DNA of 64,000 nt, from contig JAIEEY010000079.1 of the NCBI GenBank assembly GCA_029067205.1, positions 1 through 64,000 of the forward strand, in the 5' to 3' direction. The translations under genes and the position numbers were made by a program. Each line of letters begins with the position of its first letter. Positions within the stretch are counted from its first letter, which is position 1. This stretch comes from Lachnospiraceae bacterium. Its GTDB lineage: Bacteria > Bacillota > Clostridia > Lachnospirales > Lachnospiraceae. Positions 44,256-53,027 of this stretch are shown here, one piece after another. Below the pieces are notes generated by a model, which ran no database searches, was not told the DNA's origin, and saw only the letters and a list, made by a program, of their open reading frames with translations.

Positions 44256-45995
44256 CTAGCGCTCTCTTACAATACCGCCGTCCTCCACTCTAAATACCAT
44301 ATCACATTTCTCAATTGTCTGTAACCTGTGCGCAATGATAACAAGTGTTTTTTTACCATGCAACCGGTTGATGGACTCCATGATCGCCGCCTCCGTGTCA
44401 TTGTCCAGCGCCGAGGTCGCCTCATCCAGAATCATCACCTCTGGGTCATTGTAAAGTGCCCTCGCAATACCAATTCTCTGACGCTGCCCGCCTGAAAGCC
44501 TGATTCCACGCTCACCAATACCAGTATTCACACCCTCTGGCAGCGTCTTTACAAATTCGTCAAGCTGTGCTTCCTTCAAAGCATACCAAAGCTTTTCATC
44601 ATCAATCTCCTCCTCCGGGACACCAAAGGCAACATTTTTCCTGATATCCGCATCCAGCAAAAAGATCATCTGCGGTATGTAGCCCACATTGGCAAGCCAC
44701 TCCCTGTAATGATCCTGTATATTCACATCATCTGCAAGCACACTGCCGCCCTGCAGCTTTAAGAGCCCTAACAAAATGTCAATAATTGTCGTCTTTCCGG
44801 CGCCGCTCGTCCCCACGATACCGATTGATCTGCCAATTGGAAAAGAAACCGTCGCATGGTCAAAGATCAGCTTGTCCGAATTGGGATAGTGGTACGTAAT
44901 ATCGAACAGTTTTACCTCCCTCGTGACAGGCAGCTTTTCTTTCGCGACAACCGCATAGGAAATGTCTGTGTGTGCCTCGTCCGTCTCCTCGACAAGATTA
45001 TCGCTCACATTAAAGAAAAACGGTTCATTAAATGCCATGCTTGTCATCTGGTTATTAATACGGCTCGCTGCGGGCAAAAGCCTCATCGCCGCAATACCAA
45101 ACGCTGCAAATAAGGAAACCATACCCGATACATCTGTTCCTATCACGATCAGCGCCATAATATAGCCCAGCAGCCCTGCCATACAAACAGTCTCAATTAA
45201 AAGTTTCGGGGTGTTATTAAACAGGCTGAACCGCTCCATTGCCTTCACATAACCTTCTCCGACCTTGCAGTACTCGCCTATAAAATACTGCTCGCGCCCT
45301 GCGACCTTAATTTCCTTGATACCCTGTACAGTCTGTGAAATCCACGCAAACATGGACGCGCCATAGTCTTGATTTTCTTTGCCCGTGCGGTTCATGATCG
45401 GCTTGATGATATTCTTGATGACAACAAGTGTTACTACCAAAAGCACTGCAATCACCACTGTCATGACTGGATCTTTTACAGCAAGCGCCACAACCAGGAA
45501 TACAGCGACAATCACCTCCGATGCGATCTGCAGTACAGACATGATCAACGCGTACATATTGCTGACATCTGCAGTAATACTCCTCTGTATCACAGATGTT
45601 TCTGCATCAAGATAATACTCATATTCGCGCCTGACAAAATTTTTCATCAGGCTTGATGCCGTCTTGAACTGGTTGCTGTACACAAACCGATACAGATTCC
45701 TCTGCAAAAAAAACTGGAACACATTTTTTGCGATATATAATACAATCAAAAACAGAATCGCAAGAACGGAAAACTGTACTGTATTCCGCAAGTGAAGGAT
45801 ATCACATATCACCTGATAATTTTCGCCCTGCTCCAGAGCAACCGGATCCAGAATCAGCTGTACCACATACATTACCATCATCACGGCTCCAGTTTCCAGT
45901 CCCGCCGATATAATCATCATCACAAACAGTCTCGCCATGGCACCTTTTTGTTTTTTATCCATCAAGATATTTATCTTTTTTAATATTTTAAGCAA
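44256..45995 (-). CDS. ABC transporter, lipid-linked oligosaccharide flippase (PglK-like)
   Basis: A 579-residue half-transporter. Six membrane helices (about residues 20-310) precede an ATPase domain with Walker A VGTSGAGKTT, signature LSGGQRQR and Walker B VMILDEATSALD. The length and order match PglK/MsbA-like flippases. In a glycan locus with a PglC-type initiator and no Wzx in view, it is the best candidate to flip undecaprenyl-PP-linked units. The start appears to be TTG at 45995, with AAAGGA 10 nt upstream. Confidence 0.87.
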   Translation of the reverse strand: MLKILKKINILMDKKQKGAMARLFVMMIISAGLETGAVMMVMYVVQLILDPVALEQGENYQVICDILHLRNTVQFSVLAILFLIVLYIAKNVFQFFLQRNLYRFVYSNQFKTASSLMKNFVRREYEYYLDAETSVIQRSITADVSNMYALIMSVLQIASEVIVAVFLVVALAVKDPVMTVVIAVLLVVTLVVIKNIIKPIMNRTGKENQDYGASMFAWISQTVQGIKEIKVAGREQYFIGEYCKVGEGYVKAMERFSLFNNTPKLLIETVCMAGLLGYIMALIVIGTDVSGMVSLFAAFGIAAMRLLPAASRINNQMTSMAFNEPFFFNVSDNLVEETDEAHTDISYAVVAKEKLPVTREVKLFDITYHYPNSDKLIFDHATVSFPIGRSIGIVGTSGAGKTTIIDILLGLLKLQGGSVLADDVNIQDHYREWLANVGYIPQMIFLLDADIRKNVAFGVPEEEIDDEKLWYALKEAQLDEFVKTLPEGVNTGIGERGIRLSGGQRQRIGIARALYNDPEVMILDEATSALDNDTEAAIMESINRLHGKKTLVIIAHRLQTIEKCDMVFRVEDGGIVRER

Positions 45996-46089
45996 TGCTA
46001 TTGTGTCCTTTCTTTATTTTAATCATAACATACGATATTGATATCGCCCACTATTTTGTGTACCAAAATATGTTAATTCCTTAAAATAT

Positions 46090-46118
46090 AGTATATGTCA
46101 TATTTACGAGAAACACAA
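46090..46118 (-). promoter_or_regulatory. Sigma-A-type promoter for the ABC flippase
   Basis: In gene sense TTGTGT, 17 bases, TATACT, about 95 nt before the start at 45995, in the divergent gap with the AAA-ATPase gene. Confidence 0.5.
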
Positions 46119-46155
46119 CCCAATCAAAAACTTATTTAAAACTTATATTTTTTGC

Positions 46156-46184
46156 TTGTAACCGAATGACTCCGATTATATAAT
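46156..46184 (+). promoter_or_regulatory. Sigma-A-type promoter for the AAA-ATPase gene
   Basis: TTGTAA, 17 bases, TATAAT, ending 20 nt before the ATG at 46205; the ribosome site AAGGGAG lies at 46191-46197. Confidence 0.6.
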
Positions 46185-46204
46185 GGTAAAAAGGGAGTGA
46201 TATC

Positions 46205-47764
46205 ATGGCTAGATGCTTGAATACGAAATCTGCATACAAGGATTTCCACATGTTGGTCCATGACCGTAACTTTGTCGACAAGTCCGGCATTATTGAATCC
46301 ATCAGCGCCCGAATCAACACCAAGAACCGATATGTCTGCATCACAAAACCCCGCCGCTTTGGGAAGACATCTGTGCTCAACATGCTCGGCGCCTATTATT
46401 GCAAGGCATACGATTCCAGCGCATTGTTTGATGACTTAAAAATCAGCAAAACCAAGACCTACACGACACATCTGAACAAGTACAATGTCATCAATCTGTG
46501 TATGAACAACCTTTCGGATCAAGGAAATACTTATGATGATTATATCAATCTCACCAAGAATGCCATCAGGCGCGATCTTATAAAGAGTTATCCTGAGCTG
46601 AAAGATGATGAATTTGACAGTATTTCCGAGATGCTGGCTGCCACCGATGACGAATTTATCTTTATCATCGATGAATGGGACTATATTTTCAGCCATGAGC
46701 TTTATCAGGAACATTATGGTGATTTTCTGGAGTTTTTGCGAAATCTGTTAAAAGACAAGTCGTATGTGGCTCTGGCATACATGACAGGAGTACTGCCGAT
46801 CAAAAAATACAGCACTGGTTCTGCGCTGAATATGTTCAAGGAATATACCATGCTCAAGGATCCATTTTTTGATGAATATTTTGGTTTTACCGAAGAGGAA
46901 GTTGAAATGTTATGCCAAAGGCAGACGGCACTGACAATAGATGAAATTCGTGACTGGTACAACGGATATCGGACCAGAAATGCTGCACACTTATACAATC
47001 CACGATCTGTAGTATGCGCCTTAGAAGATTCTGTATGTCAGAGCTACTGGACGAGAACAGGCAAAATGGACGAAGTTCTATTTTTCCTGAAATACAATAT
47101 TGGAGAGGTACGTGATGATGTCGTAAAAATGGTCAATGATACACCTGTCATGATCAGTATCGCCGAGGAATATTCTGCTGGTCAGGAAACCATCAGCAAT
47201 AGAGAAGAGATTTATTCTGCCATGGTCATCTACGGTCTGTTATCGTACCATGAAGGAACTATAAAAATTCCGAATAAAGAGCTTATGCTGGAATTTCAAA
47301 AAGCTTTAAAAGACGACGATTTCGGCTATGTGGCAGAACTTGTACGCAATTCGGACGAAATACTGGGCGCCACTTGGGCTAAGAGGGGAGATGTCGTGGC
47401 ATCCTATCTTCACAACATCCACAACAGCGAGCTTCCCATATTGAAATACAACGATGAAAACAGCCTCTCATGCGTCGTAACACTCGCATATCTCTCTGCA
47501 AGAAATAAATACAGAATTGAGAGAGAAGAAAAAAGCGGAAAAGGCTTTGTCGACTTCATCTTTTATCCCCGGCAGAAAGGCCTGCCTGGTATTATTCTTG
47601 AATTAAAAGCGGACAAATCGCCCCAAGACGCGATCGCCCAGATCAAGCAGAAAGAATATAGTGAAAAGTTAAAAAGAGAAAATATTGACAACATACTTGC
47701 AATCGGGCTAAACTATGACACTCACAAAAAAGAACACCAATGCGTGATCGAGGAACTTTCCTGA
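46205..47764 (+). CDS. AAA-ATPase-like protein with C-terminal PD-(D/E)XK nuclease-like domain
   Basis: A 519-residue protein of the AAA-ATPase-like/DUF1703 type. Walker A reads TKPRRFGKTS near residue 52, where the family's first Gly is Thr. Walker B is FIFIIDEWD near residue 142. The C-terminal GFVDFIFYP...ILELKAD segment is a PD-(D/E)XK nuclease-like core. Such genes occur in many copies in gut Firmicutes and Bacteroidetes with no settled function. It is antisense to the glycan genes with its own promoter, so it is probably an accessory insertion. Confidence 0.85.
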   Translation: MARCLNTKSAYKDFHMLVHDRNFVDKSGIIESISARINTKNRYVCITKPRRFGKTSVLNMLGAYYCKAYDSSALFDDLKISKTKTYTTHLNKYNVINLCMNNLSDQGNTYDDYINLTKNAIRRDLIKSYPELKDDEFDSISEMLAATDDEFIFIIDEWDYIFSHELYQEHYGDFLEFLRNLLKDKSYVALAYMTGVLPIKKYSTGSALNMFKEYTMLKDPFFDEYFGFTEEEVEMLCQRQTALTIDEIRDWYNGYRTRNAAHLYNPRSVVCALEDSVCQSYWTRTGKMDEVLFFLKYNIGEVRDDVVKMVNDTPVMISIAEEYSAGQETISNREEIYSAMVIYGLLSYHEGTIKIPNKELMLEFQKALKDDDFGYVAELVRNSDEILGATWAKRGDVVASYLHNIHNSELPILKYNDENSLSCVVTLAYLSARNKYRIEREEKSGKGFVDFIFYPRQKGLPGIILELKADKSPQDAIAQIKQKEYSEKLKRENIDNILAIGLNYDTHKKEHQCVIEELS

Positions 47765-47803
47765 CAGATGGGGCTATCGGAAAATCCCTCCTCCGCCAAT
47801 CTG

Positions 47804-48928
47804 CTATTTGTCTGCGAGCGCAAGCCCTGCCTTTTTATTATAAGCGTGCTTTTCCGGATCCTCATAAGCATCCCAGAAGGACGCACCAAGATTTAATTTT
47901 TCATCCACAAAATCCATATTATTCATAGCCGTTGTTACGATCGAAACAGCCTTCCTGATATGAAGCCCCTCAAAGAAATTGAGAACCTCCACTGGAAACC
48001 GCCCGCGGAGCACCACCGCATCGGGACATAGCTCCCCATAATCTATCATATCCCGTGGGTGCGGTTTTATCAAGACGCGATAACCCGCACAGTATTTCTC
48101 AATCACATCGAGGCAGACTTGTTTCCTCGCCTCCACATCAACCGGGTGCGGTTCTGTCAAAAAGCACGCAAACTCCTCTCCTTCATATGACGGCTCTAAC
48201 TGCCTGATCAATTCGTCCGCATCTTCGATAAATGCCTGTATCATCAACTTTTTCTGTTCTGAAGTCAGCTCCCTCTCCAGCGGTTTTCTCGGCTCTTCGA
48301 CAAAGCGCGGACAGTCTGTCGGCACCACACTCCTGTCGTTGATCTCCATATCGATGCAGTACTTTCCCCAACCGTTCATGATAAAGATCAGATTATGGCG
48401 TGAAAACCACGTCTTTAGCTTAAAATGTCCATGGTTTGCGACATAAGCGTCATCGAGATTTTTGAGACAGTCAAGCCCGTCCTCCACCGCATGATAATAA
48501 AGGTGCTTATAATTCAGATAATAACCAATTGGGTCACTGTCACAGAACACATAGATATCCTCATACACAGCAAAATCAATCACTTTCATGTACGGAATCT
48601 CACACTTTGCAAGCTTTTTTGTGAAAATCATGCGGTTTACCATATGTTTTAAAATATTACTATAATTTTTCCTGTACTTTGCAAGCTCTGGAAAAAAATC
48701 CTCACGCTTCTCATCCAGCGTAATCACCTCATGAAAAATCCCTATCCTTGTGAGCCTGTCCCCCAGATTTTCAAAGTTCGTGGAAATGGAACTCAGCGCG
48801 ATGTCCGCTTTCTTATAGTCACTTGCAGGGGTATTCCTCGCAAGTTTCATTTCTTTTAAGATTGCTACATATACATGATAAAACGTGTGGCAGACATATA
48901 TTCTGCTCTTTGTCTTTTTTTTCTTCAT
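47804..48928 (-). CDS. GT52/polysialyltransferase-like glycosyltransferase
   Basis: A 374-residue GT-B-like protein. YVCHTFYHVYVA at the start, YYHAVEDGLDCL near residue 140, LIKPHPRD near 295 and GRFPVEVLNFF near 320 are the pattern of GT52 and polysialyltransferase-type enzymes, many of which use CMP-nonulosonates. With CMP-pseudaminic acid made nearby, it is the best candidate in the window for a pseudaminyl transferase; this is inference. The ATG at 48928 has GGAG 8 nt upstream, and an upstream GTG (48937) is less likely. Confidence 0.72.
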   Translation of the reverse strand: MKKKKTKSRIYVCHTFYHVYVAILKEMKLARNTPASDYKKADIALSSISTNFENLGDRLTRIGIFHEVITLDEKREDFFPELAKYRKNYSNILKHMVNRMIFTKKLAKCEIPYMKVIDFAVYEDIYVFCDSDPIGYYLNYKHLYYHAVEDGLDCLKNLDDAYVANHGHFKLKTWFSRHNLIFIMNGWGKYCIDMEINDRSVVPTDCPRFVEEPRKPLERELTSEQKKLMIQAFIEDADELIRQLEPSYEGEEFACFLTEPHPVDVEARKQVCLDVIEKYCAGYRVLIKPHPRDMIDYGELCPDAVVLRGRFPVEVLNFFEGLHIRKAVSIVTTAMNNMDFVDEKLNLGASFWDAYEDPEKHAYNKKAGLALADK

Positions 48929-48973
48929 TTCCTTCACTCCGGGAATCGATCTTTACAGTTTCTTACAGTTTTT

Positions 48974-49002
48974 AGTATATGCTATATTCCAAAGAATCAC
49001 AA
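48974..49002 (-). promoter_or_regulatory. Sigma-A-type promoter for the GT52-like gene
   Basis: In gene sense TTGTGA, 17 bases, TATACT, ending 45 nt before the ATG at 48928. Confidence 0.6.
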
Positions 49003-49034
49003 TATGAATTTTGTCCTATAATAATATCTTATTA

Positions 49035-49063
49035 TTGCGTTTATGCGCTGATTGCCCTATAAT
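49035..49063 (+). promoter_or_regulatory. Sigma-A-type promoter for the small plus-strand gene
   Basis: TTGCGT, 17 bases, TATAAT, ending 57 nt before the ATG at 49121. It is divergent from the GT52 promoter, 33 bp away. Confidence 0.65.
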
Positions 49064-49120
49064 AAATACCGTACTGTTGAAACATTATTTTATTTTTTTA
49101 TTTCATATGGAGGAAACACT

Positions 49121-49606
49121 ATGAAATACCCTGAAATTGATGAGTCAAAACTACCGGAAGTCATGGAAATCATTGACGCTGCCGCAAGCCTTATGGAGGA
49201 AAAGGATTGTGATCAGGACGCCGCGGCAAAGAAAGAACTTGATGCACTCCAAAAACGGCTGCGCGAGATTACCGGAAAGAAAAACCTCCTCATCACGGAG
49301 TACAACGCATACTGGTCCTATACCAGCTTAGAGACTGTTGCGCGCAATGCTATGCATCTGCCTCCCCAAAAGAGCGGCATGACAGACGAACAACTCACCG
49401 AACTGATCCGGAGAATCAGCGAACTGGATTTCGATGTCCCCAAAAACGCCCTGGAGGCTACAAACGATTATTTTCTGCAGGTACTGGAAGTTGAAACCGG
49501 ACTGGACGATGTTTCCGATTACATATACTGGCCTGACCAGATTGGTCTTGACCTGCACGCCAGTCTCAACGAAATCACTGCTAAAATTCTCGCTGACAGA
49601 AAATAG
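49121..49606 (+). CDS. Small acidic soluble protein of unknown function
   Basis: A 161-residue protein not recognised. It is acidic and mostly helical in look, with charged segments at residues 20-50 and repeated Leu/Asp patterns at 90-120. No signal peptide or membrane segment. The ATG at 49121 has GGAGG at 49109-49113, so an upstream extension of the frame to 49052 is unlikely. It is a single-gene unit with its own promoter and a terminator, set between glycosyltransferase genes on the other strand. Confidence 0.7.
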   Translation: MKYPEIDESKLPEVMEIIDAAASLMEEKDCDQDAAAKKELDALQKRLREITGKKNLLITEYNAYWSYTSLETVARNAMHLPPQKSGMTDEQLTELIRRISELDFDVPKNALEATNDYFLQVLEVETGLDDVSDYIYWPDQIGLDLHASLNEITAKILADRK

Positions 49607-49629
49607 ACGGGGTTCTTTCCCGTCTATTT
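49601..49629. terminator. Bidirectional intrinsic terminator between convergent genes
   Basis: An 11-bp perfect stem AAATAGACGGG/CCCGTCTATTT with a 7-nt loop. A-rich and T-rich flanks make it work in both directions: for the small plus-strand gene, whose stop codon lies in the stem, and for the GT4 gene, whose stop codon also overlaps it. Confidence 0.8.
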
Positions 49630-50820
49630 TGCATTTCTGGTATACGCATACCCCTTCCGCGGTGCAATCAGCGGTGCAGGGCTCAGCGGTCCTTCCTTTT
49701 CTGGCTCCACTTTTCCGTTTAACAATCCCTCGCAGAAACGATAAAGCCTGTCCGCCGCTGTCTTGGGATTCCATTCGCCTACCATCGTCTGATAGGCTTT
49801 CGTACCAAGTTTCTTTCGCAATGCCTCGTCCCTGCACAGGCTCAGAACCTGCTCCCGAAACTCTTTATAATGTTCATTCTTGTATACCAGCCCGTTCTGC
49901 CCGTGTCTGATCAGGAACGGAACTGCACCGATCCCGCTTCCTGCCACAACTGCACACGCACTGTTCATGGACTCGTTCAAGACCGCCCCCCAGCCCTCCA
50001 GATGATTGCTGGTAAACAGGAAAACGTCAGACTCCTCCATAAATCTGCGCACATTCTGCGGCGGCTGGAACCCATGAAATGTGACTCTCTGTTCCAGATG
50101 CCAGATTTTCACCTGCATCTTCAGCTGTTCCTCCAGCTCCCCGCCGCCTACCATGTTCAGATGAAAGGATATCTGTTGTTGTTCGAGATATTTTGCAGCT
50201 TTGATGGCATACTCCGGATGTTTTAATTTCAGAAAACGCCCTGCCCACAAAATCTTGGTTTCAGACTTTCCATCCTGGTCAAAATGGAGTTTCCGGAAAA
50301 ACAGATTATCAAGATTATAGGTATTCACCTTGGGAAAATATCCCCACATATATTTTTTGTCAGGATATGCGTGCACAATGTTAAAGTCAGACGCCACATA
50401 CGCGCCATGGCACAACAGATATACTGGTGCATCCGCATACTGCGTGTGGTCTTCATACTTTTTCTTTCTGCCGCGCGGAGAAATTGATTTCCACTGCCCC
50501 TCCCGGTAAAGACGCTCACTGGCTCGGATCACGATCTTTCCCGCTCTCAGCCTCGGCTTGATATAGCTCTCGTCCTCAACCCCTCCAAACACAACAATAT
50601 CACTGTCCAAAATCAGCCTTGCACACCGCTCTTCCTCCTCATAGTAAAGCTTTAAGTAGGGAATCGACGAAACCTCACTCCCCCACCCCATCTTAACCCT
50701 GTCTTCCTCCATTCTGGAAGTCTGTATAAATGCAAAGTCCCTGCCGAGTTTTCGATACAGTTCATTGGACATCGGTATCTGATGATGATTGATGTAATTA
50801 GATACAATGGTTAATTTCAT
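49624..50820 (-). CDS. Glycosyltransferase family 4
   Basis: A 398-residue GT-B enzyme starting MKLTIVSNYINHHQIP. ILWAGRFLKLKHPE opens the donor domain and the E-x7-E motif is EGWGAVLNE. The ATG at 50820 fits the family's first strand. The frame continues upstream to 50925, but that part is unlike GT4 proteins and overlaps the preceding gene. The true start overlaps that gene by 23 nt. Confidence 0.83.
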   Translation of the reverse strand: MKLTIVSNYINHHQIPMSNELYRKLGRDFAFIQTSRMEEDRVKMGWGSEVSSIPYLKLYYEEEERCARLILDSDIVVFGGVEDESYIKPRLRAGKIVIRASERLYREGQWKSISPRGRKKKYEDHTQYADAPVYLLCHGAYVASDFNIVHAYPDKKYMWGYFPKVNTYNLDNLFFRKLHFDQDGKSETKILWAGRFLKLKHPEYAIKAAKYLEQQQISFHLNMVGGGELEEQLKMQVKIWHLEQRVTFHGFQPPQNVRRFMEESDVFLFTSNHLEGWGAVLNESMNSACAVVAGSGIGAVPFLIRHGQNGLVYKNEHYKEFREQVLSLCRDEALRKKLGTKAYQTMVGEWNPKTAADRLYRFCEGLLNGKVEPEKEGPLSPAPLIAPRKGYAYTRNAK

Positions 50821-52099
50821 GATAAATATCCAAAAGCCTCCTATAATTTGTCTCCGGATCATGCGTTCTAAGTGCGTGCGCCCTCGCGTTGGATGACAGT
50901 GACAGCGCAAGCTTGTCATCCTCAAAGATACGCAGGATAGAATCTTTCAGTCGTTTTGGCTTATCCTTCGGATACAGGAATCCATCTTTTCCATCGTTGA
51001 CCAGATTGTGCACACCGCCCACATTGGCTGCAACCACCGGAACACCCAGAAGCATCGCCTCACCGACAGAATTGGGCGAGTTTTCGATTGCAGAAGGGCA
51101 TAAAAATACATGGGATTTTAAAAATCGTGCACACATCTTGTCCGCCTGCAGCTTTCCTACAAACTTGACATGATCCTGCATCCTGCTTTTCTTGATCTGG
51201 TTCAACAAAAACTTTCCATATCCCGACAGCTTGATTTTATCCTTGATGCTGTCATTTGCCGTGATGACATCTCCCGCCACATAGACCACTGTCTCCTCAA
51301 ACTCCTCCACAAGCTCAGGGAGAATATCAATGACATAGTGTAACCCCTTGATCGGATAATTTCCCTGACTTAAGAAAAGGGAATACCGCTCAATCTGGTC
51401 AATCTTCCATTCACCATCATAGAAATCCGTCCGCAGTGTCTCATTCATAAAATGATATTTCGCATCTGGCGCAAACATCTTTGTCATTTCCCTGTCAAAA
51501 TCTGTCCTCCCGGTGACATGACCGGCCATCGAGAGCGCCTCTTTCTCATATGTACCGCGCTTCACGAACTTCGCCTGCTGGTCAAATAATCCGTCCTTTT
51601 TCAAAATATCACGAAATGTCTTTTTCTTCTGCACAGAATAGGGCAGATCTGCCATGTACACCTCTGCGATAGCGGTGCACAACCCCTGTATTCCGATCAA
51701 AGTCCGCGCAGGACGATGGAATGCCTTCACACAGGCAAGCGTATGTGGATATTCTGTGCCAAAAATGTGAATAATATCCGGTCCAAAATCCCTGATCACC
51801 GCGCCAAGGCTCTCCTCCATACCGGCATCATAATGCTCCGGATGAACCGTGTCCTCCCGAAAGATGTAGTAGTCGATTCCCTGCGCCTTATCTTTTACAA
51901 ACAGCGCAGTATCACCCTTTACAAACGCACGGCTCTCTGATTCCGGAAAGCAGATCGCGAGTGTTATGTCATTTCTTTCCTGATTTGCCATCAGCTTGCT
52001 GGCAAGTCCGGAAAGCCACCCCTCCTTGATGATGATCTTCTGCCCCAGACTCTTTGCAATAAACGGGAGCATGATATTACACAACCACAAAACCCTCAT
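50798..52099 (-). CDS. Glycosyltransferase family 4
   Basis: A 433-residue GT-B enzyme. It starts MRVLWLCNIMLP and has SQGNYPIKGLHYVID at the opening of the donor domain and the E-x7-E motif ENSPNSVGE. IIHIFGTEYPH is typical of capsule and exopolysaccharide GT4s. The ATG at 52099 has GGAGG at 7 nt and is clearly better than the frame's earlier start at 52123. Confidence 0.85.
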   Translation of the reverse strand: MRVLWLCNIMLPFIAKSLGQKIIIKEGWLSGLASKLMANQERNDITLAICFPESESRAFVKGDTALFVKDKAQGIDYYIFREDTVHPEHYDAGMEESLGAVIRDFGPDIIHIFGTEYPHTLACVKAFHRPARTLIGIQGLCTAIAEVYMADLPYSVQKKKTFRDILKKDGLFDQQAKFVKRGTYEKEALSMAGHVTGRTDFDREMTKMFAPDAKYHFMNETLRTDFYDGEWKIDQIERYSLFLSQGNYPIKGLHYVIDILPELVEEFEETVVYVAGDVITANDSIKDKIKLSGYGKFLLNQIKKSRMQDHVKFVGKLQADKMCARFLKSHVFLCPSAIENSPNSVGEAMLLGVPVVAANVGGVHNLVNDGKDGFLYPKDKPKRLKDSILRIFEDDKLALSLSSNARAHALRTHDPETNYRRLLDIYHEINHCI

Positions 52100-52141
52100 A
52101 TAAATACCTCCAATCAGCCACAAATTTGTGTCTCTACCAAA

Positions 52142-52984
52142 TCACAATACACACTTCACTCGATTCTTTAACTTATATATGGCTGTCTTCATACCATTGT
52201 AAACCACAGATAAATGCCTGTTGTCTGCGATGGCACTGCGCAGCGGCGCTAGTGTCAGCAGCATCACAAGACGATATTTGTCCGCTTTTTTCCTTCCCAT
52301 ATAGTGCACCACGATCTCGCGGTGCTGATCTTGGGAACGCTTTCTATTCTCCTTTGTCTCCGAATATCCGCCACCTTCGTAGGACGCGACCACAACAGGC
52401 ACATACGTGATCACTGCCTTCCGCTCATAATAGCACCACAGAAAATGCTCGTAATCCGCCCTTACATTGTATGCTGCATGATATCCTCTCTCATCAAACA
52501 ATGCACGCTGATAAAAACAGGTCTGATGACAGGGCACATTTCTATAACAGGTAAAATCATTTATTTCAGGCGATGCATAAATGATCGTATTCAGTGCCTT
52601 ATGATACATGTTTCCATAAACGATATCTGCTTTTTTATCTTTTCTCCAAAGCTCCTGTATTTCATATGTTATTTTATTCAGAACTTCCTCATCATAAAAG
52701 CTGTCCCCGCTATTCATGAACAAAAAGTAATCACCCTTTGCCAGCTTCACCGCCTGATTCATCGCATCATAAATACCGCTATCTTTTTGGGTATACACAT
52801 GAACACGTTCATCCCGACACAGATTTATAAACCTCTCAACAGAACCATCCGATGAACCGCCATCCTTTATAACCACCTCGAAATTTCCATAATTCTGCTT
52901 CAGTATACTGTTTAAGGTCTCATACAGCTTTTGTCCTGCATTTAAACAGACCACAATAACGCTGTACATGATATCCTGCTCCAT
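52142..52984 (-). CDS. Glycosyltransferase family 2 (WcaA-like)
   Basis: A 280-residue GT-A enzyme with SVIVVCLNAG at the start, IKDGGSSDGS, and GIYDAMNQAV followed by FMNSGDSF, a pattern common in colanic-acid-type GT2 enzymes. It adds a sugar on the cytoplasmic side. The ribosome site GGAGGTG is 10 nt before the ATG. Confidence 0.86.
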   Translation of the reverse strand: MEQDIMYSVIVVCLNAGQKLYETLNSILKQNYGNFEVVIKDGGSSDGSVERFINLCRDERVHVYTQKDSGIYDAMNQAVKLAKGDYFLFMNSGDSFYDEEVLNKITYEIQELWRKDKKADIVYGNMYHKALNTIIYASPEINDFTCYRNVPCHQTCFYQRALFDERGYHAAYNVRADYEHFLWCYYERKAVITYVPVVVASYEGGGYSETKENRKRSQDQHREIVVHYMGRKKADKYRLVMLLTLAPLRSAIADNRHLSVVYNGMKTAIYKLKNRVKCVL

Positions 52985-53027
52985 CTGCCTGCATCACCTC
53001 CCTGTTTTTACCCATGACAGTTTCGTA

